Position numbers and translations under genes: made by a program
Source: an uncultured Lachnospiraceae bacterium
Lineage (GTDB): Bacteria; Bacillota; Clostridia; Lachnospirales; Lachnospiraceae
Assembly (NCBI GenBank): GCA_910579735.1
Contig: CAJTUZ010000012.1
Span: 1 to 64,000, forward strand
DNA length: 64,000 nt
Reading direction: 5' to 3'
Part shown: positions 1 through 7,827 of the stretch, piece by piece
Layout of the letters: each line of letters opens with the position of its first letter
How positions within the stretch are numbered: the first letter of the stretch is position 1
The notes under the pieces: model-generated
The model's input: the letters and a program-made list of their open reading frames with translations, nothing else
Databases searched by the model: none
Told to the model about the DNA's origin: nothing

Positions 1-668
1 ATAAACTGTGTCTGTGCCTCATGATTTTCTTTTAGCGGCTTGATCAGCCGTCCCGTGAAAAACCATGAAAAGGCAAAAAGAAGCATGACTGCGGCACAGT
101 CGATCAGCAGAAAATGGATACGCTGTCTAAGAATCTGCGTGTGCAGCGCCTTCAGAGGACAAAGGATAACGATCTGCGAGGGGATGCCATCCCGTTCTAT
201 CTCAATAAGAGAACTGTAATAAGTTTCCTTTGTAGCAGGAGAAAAAAAACGAAATTCCGCATGCCAAATGCCGGAATAGGTACTGCCGTTTATTTTGAGA
301 ATGTCGGAGCCGGAAGGAGACATTTCATGTATGTCGTGAAAAGCCGCCAGATTTTCGTTCAGCAAGTCCCGGTTGAATGGGTTGACTTGATCGCGCAGCG
401 TATTATAGAGAAAAGGAATGCCGTTGTCCGTTACATAGATCATATAGTCATTCTGCGCTTCGATCCGTTCCAGCCATTGCAGTGATATCGAAGCGGAATC
501 TTCCAGACTTGCGGTGATCGTATTGATGTCATTTTGAAAAGAGCGAAAATGATTTTCGTAGAGATTGTTTTCCGATACCCGCAGATAGAGCAGGGACATC
601 AGAATGGTGATGGCGGTCGTACTGCCGCCGCATAACAGGGTAAAAAGCAGGTGTGCTTTCCGAAACAT
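1..668 (-). CDS. Sensor histidine kinase, N-terminal part (runs off the window)
   Basis: Reading the minus strand from ATG at 668 gives about 222 uninterrupted codons to the window edge. The start MFRKAHLLFTLLCGG leads into a first membrane segment (about residues 7-27). A roughly 150-residue extracytoplasmic sensor region follows, then a second membrane segment (about 183-205) and a HAMP-like start (GRLIKPLKENHEA). An AAAGGA ribosome site lies about 7 nt upstream. HisKA and ATPase domains would be beyond the edge, so kinase identity is inferred from topology and from the OmpR-type regulator encoded just upstream on the same strand (975-1652). Together they look like a two-component operon. 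The ligand is unknown. A long inverted-repeat element sits in the 306 nt between the two genes. Confidence 0.8.
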   Translation of the reverse strand, partial: MFRKAHLLFTLLCGGSTTAITILMSLLYLRVSENNLYENHFRSFQNDINTITASLEDSASISLQWLERIEAQNDYMIYVTDNGIPFLYNTLRDQVNPFNRDLLNENLAAFHDIHEMSPSGSDILKINGSTYSGIWHAEFRFFSPATKETYYSSLIEIERDGIPSQIVILCPLKALHTQILRQRIHFLLIDCAAVMLLFAFSWFFTGRLIKPLKENHEAQTQF

Positions 669-768
669 GACAGGTTCCTTTCCGAATTTTACTGCAAAGG
701 CAATTGCAATACCGGCTGTGAAGGCAAAGGTTTGCAATCACCTGTTATTTTATCAATGAGAGGCGGAA

Positions 769-957
769 GCCTCAAGGAACGGGAGCAGAAGCGAAAGGAA
801 AAAGATTTCTGCTGAGGGGCCCTCTAACAACGCCGGCACTTAGTAAGAGCTGTGCTTTATACAGCTCGAACTTAGTACCGCTGCGTTGTTAACGGAGCGA
901 GAGCGCGCCTCGAAGCAGAAACTTTTTCCTTTCGCTTCTGCTCCCGTTCCTTGAGGC
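769..957 (+). repeat. Long-inverted-repeat structured element, copy 1
   Basis: This fills most of the 306 nt gap between the two-component genes. The outer arms at 769-804 and 922-957 are perfect 36 bp complements. Inside are a contiguous helix (TTTCTGCT 806-813 with AGCAGAAA 914-921), a GAGGGGCCCTC stretch, a helix TAACAACGC (825-833) with GCGTTGTTA (883-891), CTTAGT repeats flanking an apical hairpin (AGCTGT/ACAGCT), and GGAGCGAGAGCG with a GAGA (GNRA) tetraloop. The core recurs at five other places in the window but the outer arms do not. The GNRA strand is plus, antisense to the flanking two-component genes. Function is unknown; it may be an RNA or a mobile repeat. Confidence 0.85.
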
Positions 958-974
958 TCCATATCCGTTTTCTA

Positions 975-1652
975 TCATGAGACCAGACCGTATCCGACGC
1001 CCCAGACGGTTTTGATCTGCAGGGAGGATCCGATGGCTTTGAGGCGTCTGCGCAGGAAATGGACGTAATTGTCCAGATTGCCGGCTTCCACTTCGCTGTC
1101 GGGGCCCCAGACTTTTAAGAGCAGGGTTTCGCGGGCAAGTGTCTGTTCCGGGGTGCGTAAGAAACTTTCCAGGAGATCGCCTTCGCGTCTTGACAGCATA
1201 CAGTCTCCCTGCGGACCGGTCAGGCACATTTCCCGCGGAGACCAGGTAATATCACGATAGGAGATCCTGTCGTCGTTTTGTATGTTCAGCATGGGAGAAC
1301 GTCTCGTAACGCAGCGGATTCTGGCAAGCAGCTCTTCAAAGTCAAACGGTTTTACGAGATAGTCGTCCGCACCCAGGTCAAGTCCCGTGATCTTGTCTTT
1401 TACCATGCCAAGCGCCGTGATCAGGATGACAGGCGTACTCACGGACGCTTTTCGCAGCGTTGAAAGCACATCCGTTCCCTCGCGGTCAGGCAGCATGCGG
1501 TCGAGCAGGATCACATCATATATATTCTGTTTACCGTAATAGAGGGCTTCTTCGCCGTTCGTGCAGGAATCCACGCTGTAACCGCGGCTGTTTAGCTGCC
1601 ATGTAAGCGCTTTATTCAAGCCTTCGTCATCTTCGGCCAGTAAAATACGCAT
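975..1652 (-). CDS. OmpR/PhoB-family response regulator
   Basis: This 225-residue protein has an N-terminal receiver domain and a C-terminal winged-helix DNA-binding domain. The acidic pair is in ILLAEDD, the phospho-acceptor is D51 in VILLDRMLPD, the switch threonine is in ILITALG, and the conserved lysine is in YLVKPFD. The output domain (about 125-225) ends in the typical LRRRLKAIGSS...TVWGVGYGL pattern. ATG at 1652 was chosen over an upstream in-frame codon because AGGAGG lies about 9 nt before it and it begins directly with MRILLAEDD. It is expected to be phosphorylated by the kinase encoded at 1-668. Targets are unknown; the divergently transcribed lipoprotein gene (1947-4325) is an obvious candidate. 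Confidence 0.93.
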   Translation of the reverse strand: MRILLAEDDEGLNKALTWQLNSRGYSVDSCTNGEEALYYGKQNIYDVILLDRMLPDREGTDVLSTLRKASVSTPVILITALGMVKDKITGLDLGADDYLVKPFDFEELLARIRCVTRRSPMLNIQNDDRISYRDITWSPREMCLTGPQGDCMLSRREGDLLESFLRTPEQTLARETLLLKVWGPDSEVEAGNLDNYVHFLRRRLKAIGSSLQIKTVWGVGYGLVS

Positions 1653-1783
1653 AGAGAGTTTTCCTCCTGATCTGTTTTGATCCGACATGGCCCCTTACGG
1701 GGAATCCGTTCTGCGGCCGGGATAATTGACTTTCCCGCCGCTATATAGTATCGTATCACAAGAATCTGTAAAAATCCTCAAAG

Positions 1784-1834
1784 AAATCTTAAAAACCAAT
1801 AATTTCCGAAATTTTACCGGAAATTCTTAAAAAA
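1784..1834. promoter_or_regulatory. Possible response-regulator binding region
   Basis: The divergent intergenic region carries two similar AT-rich blocks, AAATCTTAAAAA (1784-1795) and AAATTCTTAAAAA (from 1821), about 37 nt apart. Between them lies the inverted repeat TTTCCG...CGGAAA (about 1803-1823). OmpR-family regulators usually bind direct repeats, so this could be the regulator's target for itself and the lipoprotein gene. Evidence is only local repetition. Confidence 0.3.
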
Positions 1835-1946
1835 TATTAGAGAAAGTTTAGAGAAACTTCTGTTATTTTCGTTATAGCATGAAAGAACGGACTGCGGCAG
1901 TGTGCCGAAACGCTCTGGCATGAAGAAACGGGAAAGGAAGATTTAT

Positions 1947-4325
1947 ATGAAGAAAAAAGATGGGATGCGCGGATTTGTCGGGAAGAAAGTATTGTGTTTC
2001 CTGTTAGCAGTGTCTATGACAATCGCTTTGAGCGGCTGCAACAGCGGCGTGGAAACGGGCGGCAATAGCGGGAATCAGACAGACATCGGCGGAAACGAAG
2101 GAATAAGCGGGGGGACCGGAGATGAGAATGCTGCGGAAGTATCCGGGAATGTTGCTATGGGAAGGTACGTGGAGGAAGAGATCGATCTTTCAGAGATGAT
2201 CACATCCCCTGCGGAAATATGCAAACGGGAGGATGGCAGCCTTGTCATTCTGGATAGAATATACGGTCCTCTGGTATCCGGGGATCAGGGCAGCACATGG
2301 AGCATGGAGACGCCTGACTGGTTTAAGGAGATGCAGGAAGTGAATGCTTATGTTGCGGAGATCGTTATGACGCCTGATGGTACGTATGGGGTTCTTTATG
2401 ATTCGTATGATCATGATGATTATACGCCCAGCATGAAACTGGTATTGTCCGATGGTACGCAGGTGCCGGTAGAGATACCGCTTGAAGATGAAGAAGATTA
2501 TATTAACCGGCTCTGTGCAAGTGAAGAGGGACGTATCATCGTCCTCACCAGGCGCGGCAATGTATTTGAAATACAAAAGGATGGCAGCGGAGAACTGCTT
2601 TTTTCGACGCAGAGTTATGGGAATGCGTTGTACTGTAAGGGAAATCTGATCTATGTTGACATCAGCAGTTTAAGCGGGATGCCGCTCATATATGATATGG
2701 ATGCGGGAAAATATGTGGAGGATGATGTGCTGACGGATTTTGTCAGTGATCATTATGAAGACAGGGAATATAATGGTTCTATGGACTGCCCGATGTATCT
2801 GCTTCCGGCCGAGGAACAGGTGGTATATGTGATCGGCGCTAAGGGGGTGCATCGTCACGTGGTAGGCGGCAATATGATGGAACAGCTTGTCGATGGGGGA
2901 CTTTCCATGCTGAGCAATCCATCGTATCGGATCTGTTCTGCGGTCATGCTGGAGGCGGATACATTTCTGGTTCTCTTTGCAGGCAATAAGCTGATCCGTT
3001 ATACCTATGATCCGAATATTCCGGCCGTACCCGAGAAAATGCTGACGATCTATTCTCTTTATGAAGACGAGACAATACGGCAGGCCGTTTCATACTATCA
3101 GGCACAAAACACGGATGTCTTCGTTTCCTATGAAGTCGGTGTGGCTGAGGGAAGTGCAGTTACGAGAGAGGACGCCATCAAGAAACTGAATACCGAGATT
3201 ATGTCCGGCACAGGGCCCGATCTGCTGGTCATGGATGATATGCCGCTTTCGTCCTATATTGATAAGGGGATGTTATTGGATATTACGGATTATCTGGCGC
3301 AGTGCAGCGATGCCGATCCTCTGTTTGACAATATCATCGAGGCTATGAAAGTAAAGGATAGAGCGTATGTCGTACCGGCTACCGTGACGATTCCTATGTT
3401 GATCGGTGCAAAAGAATATGTAGAAAATATGACAGATTTGTCTGGCATTGCCGATGCGGTAGAAGATCTGCGGGATATGCATCCGGGAGAGGACATTATC
3501 GGAATCTGTGATGAGATGAGCCTGTTAAACCGATTTGCCGCCGTGAGTGCGCCGATGTGGCTTGCGGAAGATGGCAGTCTGAACCGTGAGGTCATCGGAG
3601 AATATTTAGAACAGTGCGGACGGATCTATCATGCACAGATAGAAAATATCGACAGCGGCATTGTAGAGGAATATACACAAAAGGAAGCATATTACAGCAC
3701 TTACGGAGAAAACAGAGCAAACGGGTTAAATCACAGGCTTGCAACCGATATGTTTGAATATATCCAAGGGGGAACTTACCTGCTCAGCGGTTTTCTGGAT
3801 GAAGCCCATAATTATGAAGTATGCCTTTCCATAGAACGGGTAGAAGGGTTTGAGGAGACTGCGATGAAGGCCATGGAAGGACATTGCAGCCAGGTGTTCA
3901 TGCCGCAGACACTGCTTGGTATCAGTGCGGCTTCTAAGCAGCCGGATGAAGCAAAGGAATTTATGAAGTTCTTCCTTTCGGCTGAGGTGGCGGCAGGCTA
4001 CTATGACTTTCCGATCAATCAGGCGGCTTTTGATGAACAGTTTATACCAAATAGGGATTATCTGAGCGAAGATGGTGTTTATGGTTCGCTGGCATTGGTC
4101 ACGGAGGATGGTAGTTTTACAACATTTGAAGTTTATTGGCCGGCGGACGAGCAGATCGCGGCGCTGAAGGAGGAATTGGCTTCGGTAAATACCGCATATA
4201 TTCCGGATCCTGTTTTGGAGGATGCCGTGTTCAAAGAGGGCGGCATGTACCTCAGAGGCAGGCAGACTTTAGAAGAGACATTGGAGGAAATAGAAAAACA
4301 GGTGGCGATCTATATGGCGGAGTAA
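1947..4325 (+). CDS. Large lipoprotein: propeller-like N-terminal region plus solute-binding domain
   Basis: The 792-residue product begins with a signal peptide ending in the lipobox LSGC, so it should be anchored outside the membrane. Residues of about 60-370 form short repeated beta-type units (for example GSTWSMETPDW, MTPDGTYGVLYD) suggesting a beta-propeller. From about 375 to the end it resembles family-1 extracellular solute-binding proteins (LNTEIMSGTGPDLLVMDDMP, then FMKFFLSAEVAAGYY). Usual solute-binding proteins are about 430 residues, so this is nearly twice as long. ATG 1947 is preferred to 1902 or 1920 because GGAAAGGAAG lies just upstream. No permease or ATPase gene adjoins it. 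Its position beside a two-component system suggests sensing or delivery to a distant transporter. Ligand unknown. Confidence 0.8.
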   Translation: MKKKDGMRGFVGKKVLCFLLAVSMTIALSGCNSGVETGGNSGNQTDIGGNEGISGGTGDENAAEVSGNVAMGRYVEEEIDLSEMITSPAEICKREDGSLVILDRIYGPLVSGDQGSTWSMETPDWFKEMQEVNAYVAEIVMTPDGTYGVLYDSYDHDDYTPSMKLVLSDGTQVPVEIPLEDEEDYINRLCASEEGRIIVLTRRGNVFEIQKDGSGELLFSTQSYGNALYCKGNLIYVDISSLSGMPLIYDMDAGKYVEDDVLTDFVSDHYEDREYNGSMDCPMYLLPAEEQVVYVIGAKGVHRHVVGGNMMEQLVDGGLSMLSNPSYRICSAVMLEADTFLVLFAGNKLIRYTYDPNIPAVPEKMLTIYSLYEDETIRQAVSYYQAQNTDVFVSYEVGVAEGSAVTREDAIKKLNTEIMSGTGPDLLVMDDMPLSSYIDKGMLLDITDYLAQCSDADPLFDNIIEAMKVKDRAYVVPATVTIPMLIGAKEYVENMTDLSGIADAVEDLRDMHPGEDIIGICDEMSLLNRFAAVSAPMWLAEDGSLNREVIGEYLEQCGRIYHAQIENIDSGIVEEYTQKEAYYSTYGENRANGLNHRLATDMFEYIQGGTYLLSGFLDEAHNYEVCLSIERVEGFEETAMKAMEGHCSQVFMPQTLLGISAASKQPDEAKEFMKFFLSAEVAAGYYDFPINQAAFDEQFIPNRDYLSEDGVYGSLALVTEDGSFTTFEVYWPADEQIAALKEELASVNTAYIPDPVLEDAVFKEGGMYLRGRQTLEETLEEIEKQVAIYMAE

Positions 4326-4403
4326 GCGCAGTCCTTATGCCGTGTGCCGGTAGAAAGCCGTATACCGGGCCGGCCGGGAGAGTATATAGATATTGTTGTC
4401 GGA

Positions 4404-4438
4404 AAGAACCGTTCCATTTTGGAACGGTTCTTTTATAT
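4404..4438 (+). terminator. Rho-independent terminator after the lipoprotein gene
   Basis: A 12 bp stem (AAGAACCGTTCC with GGAACGGTTCTT, 4404-4432) with a 5 nt loop is followed by TTATAT. It separates the lipoprotein gene from the LytTR operon. Confidence 0.85.
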
Positions 4439-4523
4439 ATAAGGCTTAGGGTGTCAAAAGGCGCCTTTTTGAGGACTTTGTGTGCATCTTACCGTGGAAA
4501 AAAAGAAGCTTATAGAAAAACAC

Positions 4524-4552
4524 TTGTTTTTTTATTGAAAAAGGATTATAAA
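4524..4552 (+). promoter_or_regulatory. Probable promoter of the LytTR operon
   Basis: TTGTTT (4524-4529) and TATAAA (4547-4552) are 17 nt apart, about 30 nt before the LytTR start codon. Confidence 0.5.
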
Positions 4553-4582
4553 GAGTGTAACACGGATGCCGGGGAGGTCATA

Positions 4583-5023
4583 ATGAAGCTTACTTTACAG
4601 CAGATACAGGAAGGCAGTGAAGAGATCATCATCAGATACAGGCAGATGACGGAACACGTAGAAAGTATCGTCAGGTATCTGGAAGGACAAAGCGAAAAAC
4701 TGCTTGTGATAAAAGAGGATCAGCGGGTCATGCTCCCGCTTCCCGAAATTATCTACGCGGAAAGTGTGGATGGCGTAACATTTTTGTATACAGAAAGCAA
4801 TGTATATCGTACGACGCTTACGCTTACATTGTTTGAAACGCTTTATGTACAGAGTGGTTTCTTCAGGTGCAGTAAGTCTATGGTCCTGAACATTTACCGC
4901 ATCAGAAAACTGAAAAGCATAGCAGACAGCCGGATCGATGCGACATTGGATAACGATGAACATATCGTGATCTCCAGGCGTTATGCGAAGCAGCTCAGAA
5001 GCATTTTGAAGGGGGAAGCATGA
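4583..5023 (+). CDS. LytTR-domain DNA-binding regulator
   Basis: The 146-residue protein has a short N-terminal helical part and a C-terminal LytTR domain (about 50-146: IIYAESVDGVTFLYTE, FFRCSKSMVLNIYRI, IVISRRYAKQL). It lacks a receiver domain, so it is not a standard response regulator. ATG 4583 was chosen because GGGGAGG lies 5 nt upstream; reading further upstream in frame crosses the terminator. Its stop overlaps the next start as ATGA, so it is translationally coupled to a DUF3021 membrane protein. LytTR plus small membrane protein pairs are known in Firmicutes as LytTR regulatory systems in which the membrane partner restrains the regulator. The likely target is its own operon and the ABC transporter at 5601-7230. 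Confidence 0.92.
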   Translation: MKLTLQQIQEGSEEIIIRYRQMTEHVESIVRYLEGQSEKLLVIKEDQRVMLPLPEIIYAESVDGVTFLYTESNVYRTTLTLTLFETLYVQSGFFRCSKSMVLNIYRIRKLKSIADSRIDATLDNDEHIVISRRYAKQLRSILKGEA

Positions 5024-5466
5024 TGGAGAAATGGAAAAAGTTCCTGTCATTGGAGATCGGCATAGAGATCAAGGCCTGTTTGTATTTCGCGCTCATTTTG
5101 TTTTATTATTTCCTGTACTGTGTATTGAAAGGAAACCTGTACGCAAGTATCCTGCTGATGGCAGAGATTGTCCTGACGGCGTATGCCATGAGTTATCTGC
5201 AGGTTTATGCGCTGCATAATTTCGACGAATCGGAGCGGTTTAACGCCAAAGTTGCCGTTTTATCACTGCTATGCTCGGCGCTCTATACGGCCGTCAGCTA
5301 TGCGCTGCGCTGGTACGACAGGAATCTGACTGCTACGATATGCTTTTTTGGGTATATGCTCTTATGCTATGCCTGCACATATTTGATCTTTAAAATAAAA
5401 CGCGACATCGACACTGCGCATTTAAACAGGGAGCTTGAGAATTTTAAGAAACAAAGGGAGAAGTGA
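5020..5466 (+). CDS. DUF3021 membrane protein, partner of LytTR regulator
   Basis: The 148-residue protein has four predicted membrane segments (about 14-36, 41-62, 77-95, 104-124) and a short charged cytoplasmic tail (IKRDIDTAHLNRELENFKK). The size and topology match DUF3021. The start overlaps the LytTR stop by 4 nt. In related systems the membrane protein acts as an inhibitor of the LytTR factor; that role is inferred here. Downstream is a 134 nt gap with half of a repeated element, then an ABC transporter that may be in the same regulon. Confidence 0.85.
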   Translation: MMEKWKKFLSLEIGIEIKACLYFALILFYYFLYCVLKGNLYASILLMAEIVLTAYAMSYLQVYALHNFDESERFNAKVAVLSLLCSALYTAVSYALRWYDRNLTATICFFGYMLLCYACTYLIFKIKRDIDTAHLNRELENFKKQREK

Positions 5467-5490
5467 CGGCATTGCATGGATGATTACGAT

Positions 5491-5533
5491 TTAATAACGG
5501 AGCGAAAGCGCGCCTCGAAGCAGAAACTTTTTT
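5491..5533 (+). repeat. Half copy of the long-inverted-repeat element, copy 2
   Basis: The stretch holds TTAATAACGGAGCGAAAGCG followed by CGCCTCGAAGCAGAAACTTT, which matches the right half of copy 1 (about 887-926), including the GNRA hairpin GCGAAAGC. No matching left half or complementary arm is present upstream, so this copy cannot form the full structure. It lies between the DUF3021 and ABC ATPase genes. Confidence 0.8.
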
Positions 5534-5600
5534 CACTGCCGATCTGCCTCAGAGTTTCGCATGCGCCTAATTACAATTTAAATAAGAAAGGAACCGGCAC

Positions 5601-6467
5601 ATGAAAAAAACGGAATATGCGATATCGATTGAGAACATGACCAAGAGCTACGGAAAACACAGAGGCGTCAAAGATTTGTCACTGCAGGTAATAACGGGTG
5701 ATATTTTTGGATTCCTCGGTCCGAATGGCGCGGGTAAATCGACGACGATACGCTCTCTTTTGGGCTTGCTGAAATTTCAGGAAGGGAGCGCCAGCGTGTT
5801 CGGACTGGATGTACGAAGCCGCAGTGAGGATATTTTACGGAGAGTAGGCTATATGCCTGCGGAGGCGATGTTTTATGACGCCATGAAGGTGAAGGACGTG
5901 ATCCGTTTTGCTGCGGATATGCGGGGGATGGACTGCCGCAGGGAAGCGGACATGTTATGCGGACGTCTCTCGTTAGACAGGGAGAAAAGGATAGAAGAGC
6001 TTTCGCTGGGAAACCGGAAAAAGGTCAGCATTGTCTGCGCCATGCAGCATAAACCGGATCTTTTTATTTTCGACGAACCGACGAGCGGCCTCGACCCGCT
6101 CATGCAGGCGGAGTTTTTTCAGTTGATCCTGGAATACAACAAACAGGGGACGACGTGTTTTCTTTCTTCGCATGTACTGTCGGAGATCAAAAAATACTGC
6201 AGGCACGCCGCCATTATTAAAGAGGGAGAGATCGTCTGCTGTGATACGGTGCAGAACCTCACAAAGACCAATGCGAAGCGCGTTCACTTTGTAGAGAACG
6301 GTACGGAAGAGCGTTTTGTCTGGCGGGGCGGGATCGACGAGCTGCTTGCAGGGTTTGCCGGACGGCATATTGAGGACATTACGATAGAAGAGCCATCGCT
6401 TGATGAAATTTTTATGCATTATTACGGAGAAGGGGAGGAATGTGAAGATGGTATTGTTCAGGCATGA
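5601..6467 (+). CDS. ABC transporter ATP-binding protein
   Basis: This 288-residue ATPase has Walker A (GPNGAGKST, about residues 40-48), a modified signature (LSLGNRKKV in place of LSGGQ) and Walker B (LFIFDEPTSGLDP). An H-loop lies in FLSSHVLSEI, and a C-terminal extension is typical of CcmA/antibiotic-type exporters. AAAGGA precedes the ATG. The gene overlaps the downstream permease gene by 20 nt, so the two form one exporter. Following a LytTR/DUF3021 pair, it resembles self-protection or peptide-export transporters. The substrate is unknown. Confidence 0.93.
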   Translation: MKKTEYAISIENMTKSYGKHRGVKDLSLQVITGDIFGFLGPNGAGKSTTIRSLLGLLKFQEGSASVFGLDVRSRSEDILRRVGYMPAEAMFYDAMKVKDVIRFAADMRGMDCRREADMLCGRLSLDREKRIEELSLGNRKKVSIVCAMQHKPDLFIFDEPTSGLDPLMQAEFFQLILEYNKQGTTCFLSSHVLSEIKKYCRHAAIIKEGEIVCCDTVQNLTKTNAKRVHFVENGTEERFVWRGGIDELLAGFAGRHIEDITIEEPSLDEIFMHYYGEGEECEDGIVQA

Positions 6468-7230
6468 ATTGAAAATGAATTTTAAAAATTTTCTGATATG
6501 GACATTATGTGTGGGGTTAGGCTGTTTAGGCTGTATTTTATTATATGGCAGTCTGGAGGAGCAGATTCAGGGAATTGCTGATTCTTTCTCCGATATGGGT
6601 TCCATGTCTGCAGCGCTTGGCATGGACAAAATGAATCTTGCGACAATGAGGGGGTATTTTGCAACGGAGGTCGCCATGATGCACGGACTCGGAGGCGCTA
6701 TGTATGCGGCGATACTGGGAATTGGTCTGGTATCCAAGGAACAGAGCGCACATACGGTCGATTTTTTGAATGTTTTGCCGGTCAAAAGAGAAAAACTGCT
6801 GTTCTCCAAATACATAACACTTGTTACCAACATACTGCTCTTTCAGATGATCTGTGCCGCTTTGTATCTTCTCGGTTTTGGTTTGATGGGCGAAAATGCG
6901 GACGGCAGAGAGTTTTTCCTGTATTTTCTTGCGGCAGCGCTGATGCAGGTTGAGATCGGAACGGTATGTTTTGGCATTTCCGCCATGTCCGGGAAAAACA
7001 GGACGGGCGCGGGACTGGGGATCGCAGTTTTGGCCTTTGCTATGGATATGATGTGCCGTATCGTGCCTGCGATCGAAAATCTGAAATACATCACGCCGTT
7101 TTATTATGCCAATGCGGCTGATATCTATACAAACGGGGAAATTTCTGTTACAATGGCTGCGACAGCCGGAGGCGTTATCTTTTTCTCGCTTGCCGCGGCA
7201 TGGACAATATATTGTAGAAAGGATCTGTAA
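6448..7230 (+). CDS. ABC-2 type transporter permease
   Basis: The 260-residue membrane protein has about six hydrophobic segments (near 15-35, 75-95, 120-145, 155-180, 190-210 and 235-255). It matches the ABC-2 permease plan used with the ATPase encoded just upstream. ATG 6448 is preferred over GTG 6442 because the GGGGAGG site at 6432-6438 is 9 nt away. A cytoplasmic loop contains KEQSAHTVDFLNVLPVKREKL, typical of this family. Substrate unknown. Confidence 0.88.
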   Translation: MVLFRHELKMNFKNFLIWTLCVGLGCLGCILLYGSLEEQIQGIADSFSDMGSMSAALGMDKMNLATMRGYFATEVAMMHGLGGAMYAAILGIGLVSKEQSAHTVDFLNVLPVKREKLLFSKYITLVTNILLFQMICAALYLLGFGLMGENADGREFFLYFLAAALMQVEIGTVCFGISAMSGKNRTGAGLGIAVLAFAMDMMCRIVPAIENLKYITPFYYANAADIYTNGEISVTMAATAGGVIFFSLAAAWTIYCRKDL

Positions 7231-7232
7231 AT

Positions 7233-7754
7233 ATGATTTATTATCAGGACGGGAATATTCTGATCCGGGATCTGCAGGAGACGGATATTGAACCTATCGT
7301 ACGAGGGGAAAGAGAGCAGGGCTGGGATGCCACGGCGGATAAATACGAGATGCGCATAAAGGATCGTGACGCGGGGAGGGCAATCGCGTTTGTAGCGGAA
7401 TATAACGGTCATATTGCGGGATATATTCATGTTTACCCGGATTCCGGTTCCGGTGCGTTTGCGCAGCAGGGGTATCCGGAGATCGTGGATTTCGGCGTTT
7501 TGGAGAAATACCGTAGAAACGGGATCGGAAGCAGGATGATGGAAATTGCGGAGAAGACGGCTGCAAAATATGCAGATGCCGTGTATCTCGGCGTCGGTCT
7601 GCATAACGGTTACGGGAGCGCACAGCGTATGTATATAAAACGCGGGTATATCCCTGATGGCAGCGGTGTCTGGTACCAGGATGAGATATGCCCGCCATAT
7701 AAAGACTGTTGTAATGACGATGATCTGGTACTATATTTATGGAAGAAACTATAG
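7233..7754 (+). CDS. GNAT-family N-acetyltransferase
   Basis: The 173-residue protein carries the acetyl-CoA binding motif of GNAT enzymes (VLEKYRRNGIGSRMMEIAE, about residues 88-106) and the C-terminal motif B region (YGSAQRMYIKRGYIPDG). It starts 2 nt after the permease stop, so it is likely co-transcribed with the ABC exporter. The acyl acceptor is unknown. It may modify a small molecule or peptide linked to the exporter, but this is only context. Confidence 0.88.
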   Translation: MIYYQDGNILIRDLQETDIEPIVRGEREQGWDATADKYEMRIKDRDAGRAIAFVAEYNGHIAGYIHVYPDSGSGAFAQQGYPEIVDFGVLEKYRRNGIGSRMMEIAEKTAAKYADAVYLGVGLHNGYGSAQRMYIKRGYIPDGSGVWYQDEICPPYKDCCNDDDLVLYLWKKL

Positions 7755-7827
7755 GACTGCTGAGTGCTCATGCTGCGTCTGCAGCCATGAGAGACAGATC
7801 AAAGTCAGGCTGTGCATGGCAGTGTTT

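Noticed and set aside
114..485. Plus-strand open frame (123 codons) at the left edge
   Set aside because: It is antisense to the partial kinase gene, which has a signal-anchor, a ribosome site and an operon partner.
4136..4582. In-frame upstream extension of the LytTR gene
   Set aside because: It would cross the preceding gene's end and a strong terminator; the ATG at 4583 has an ideal ribosome site.
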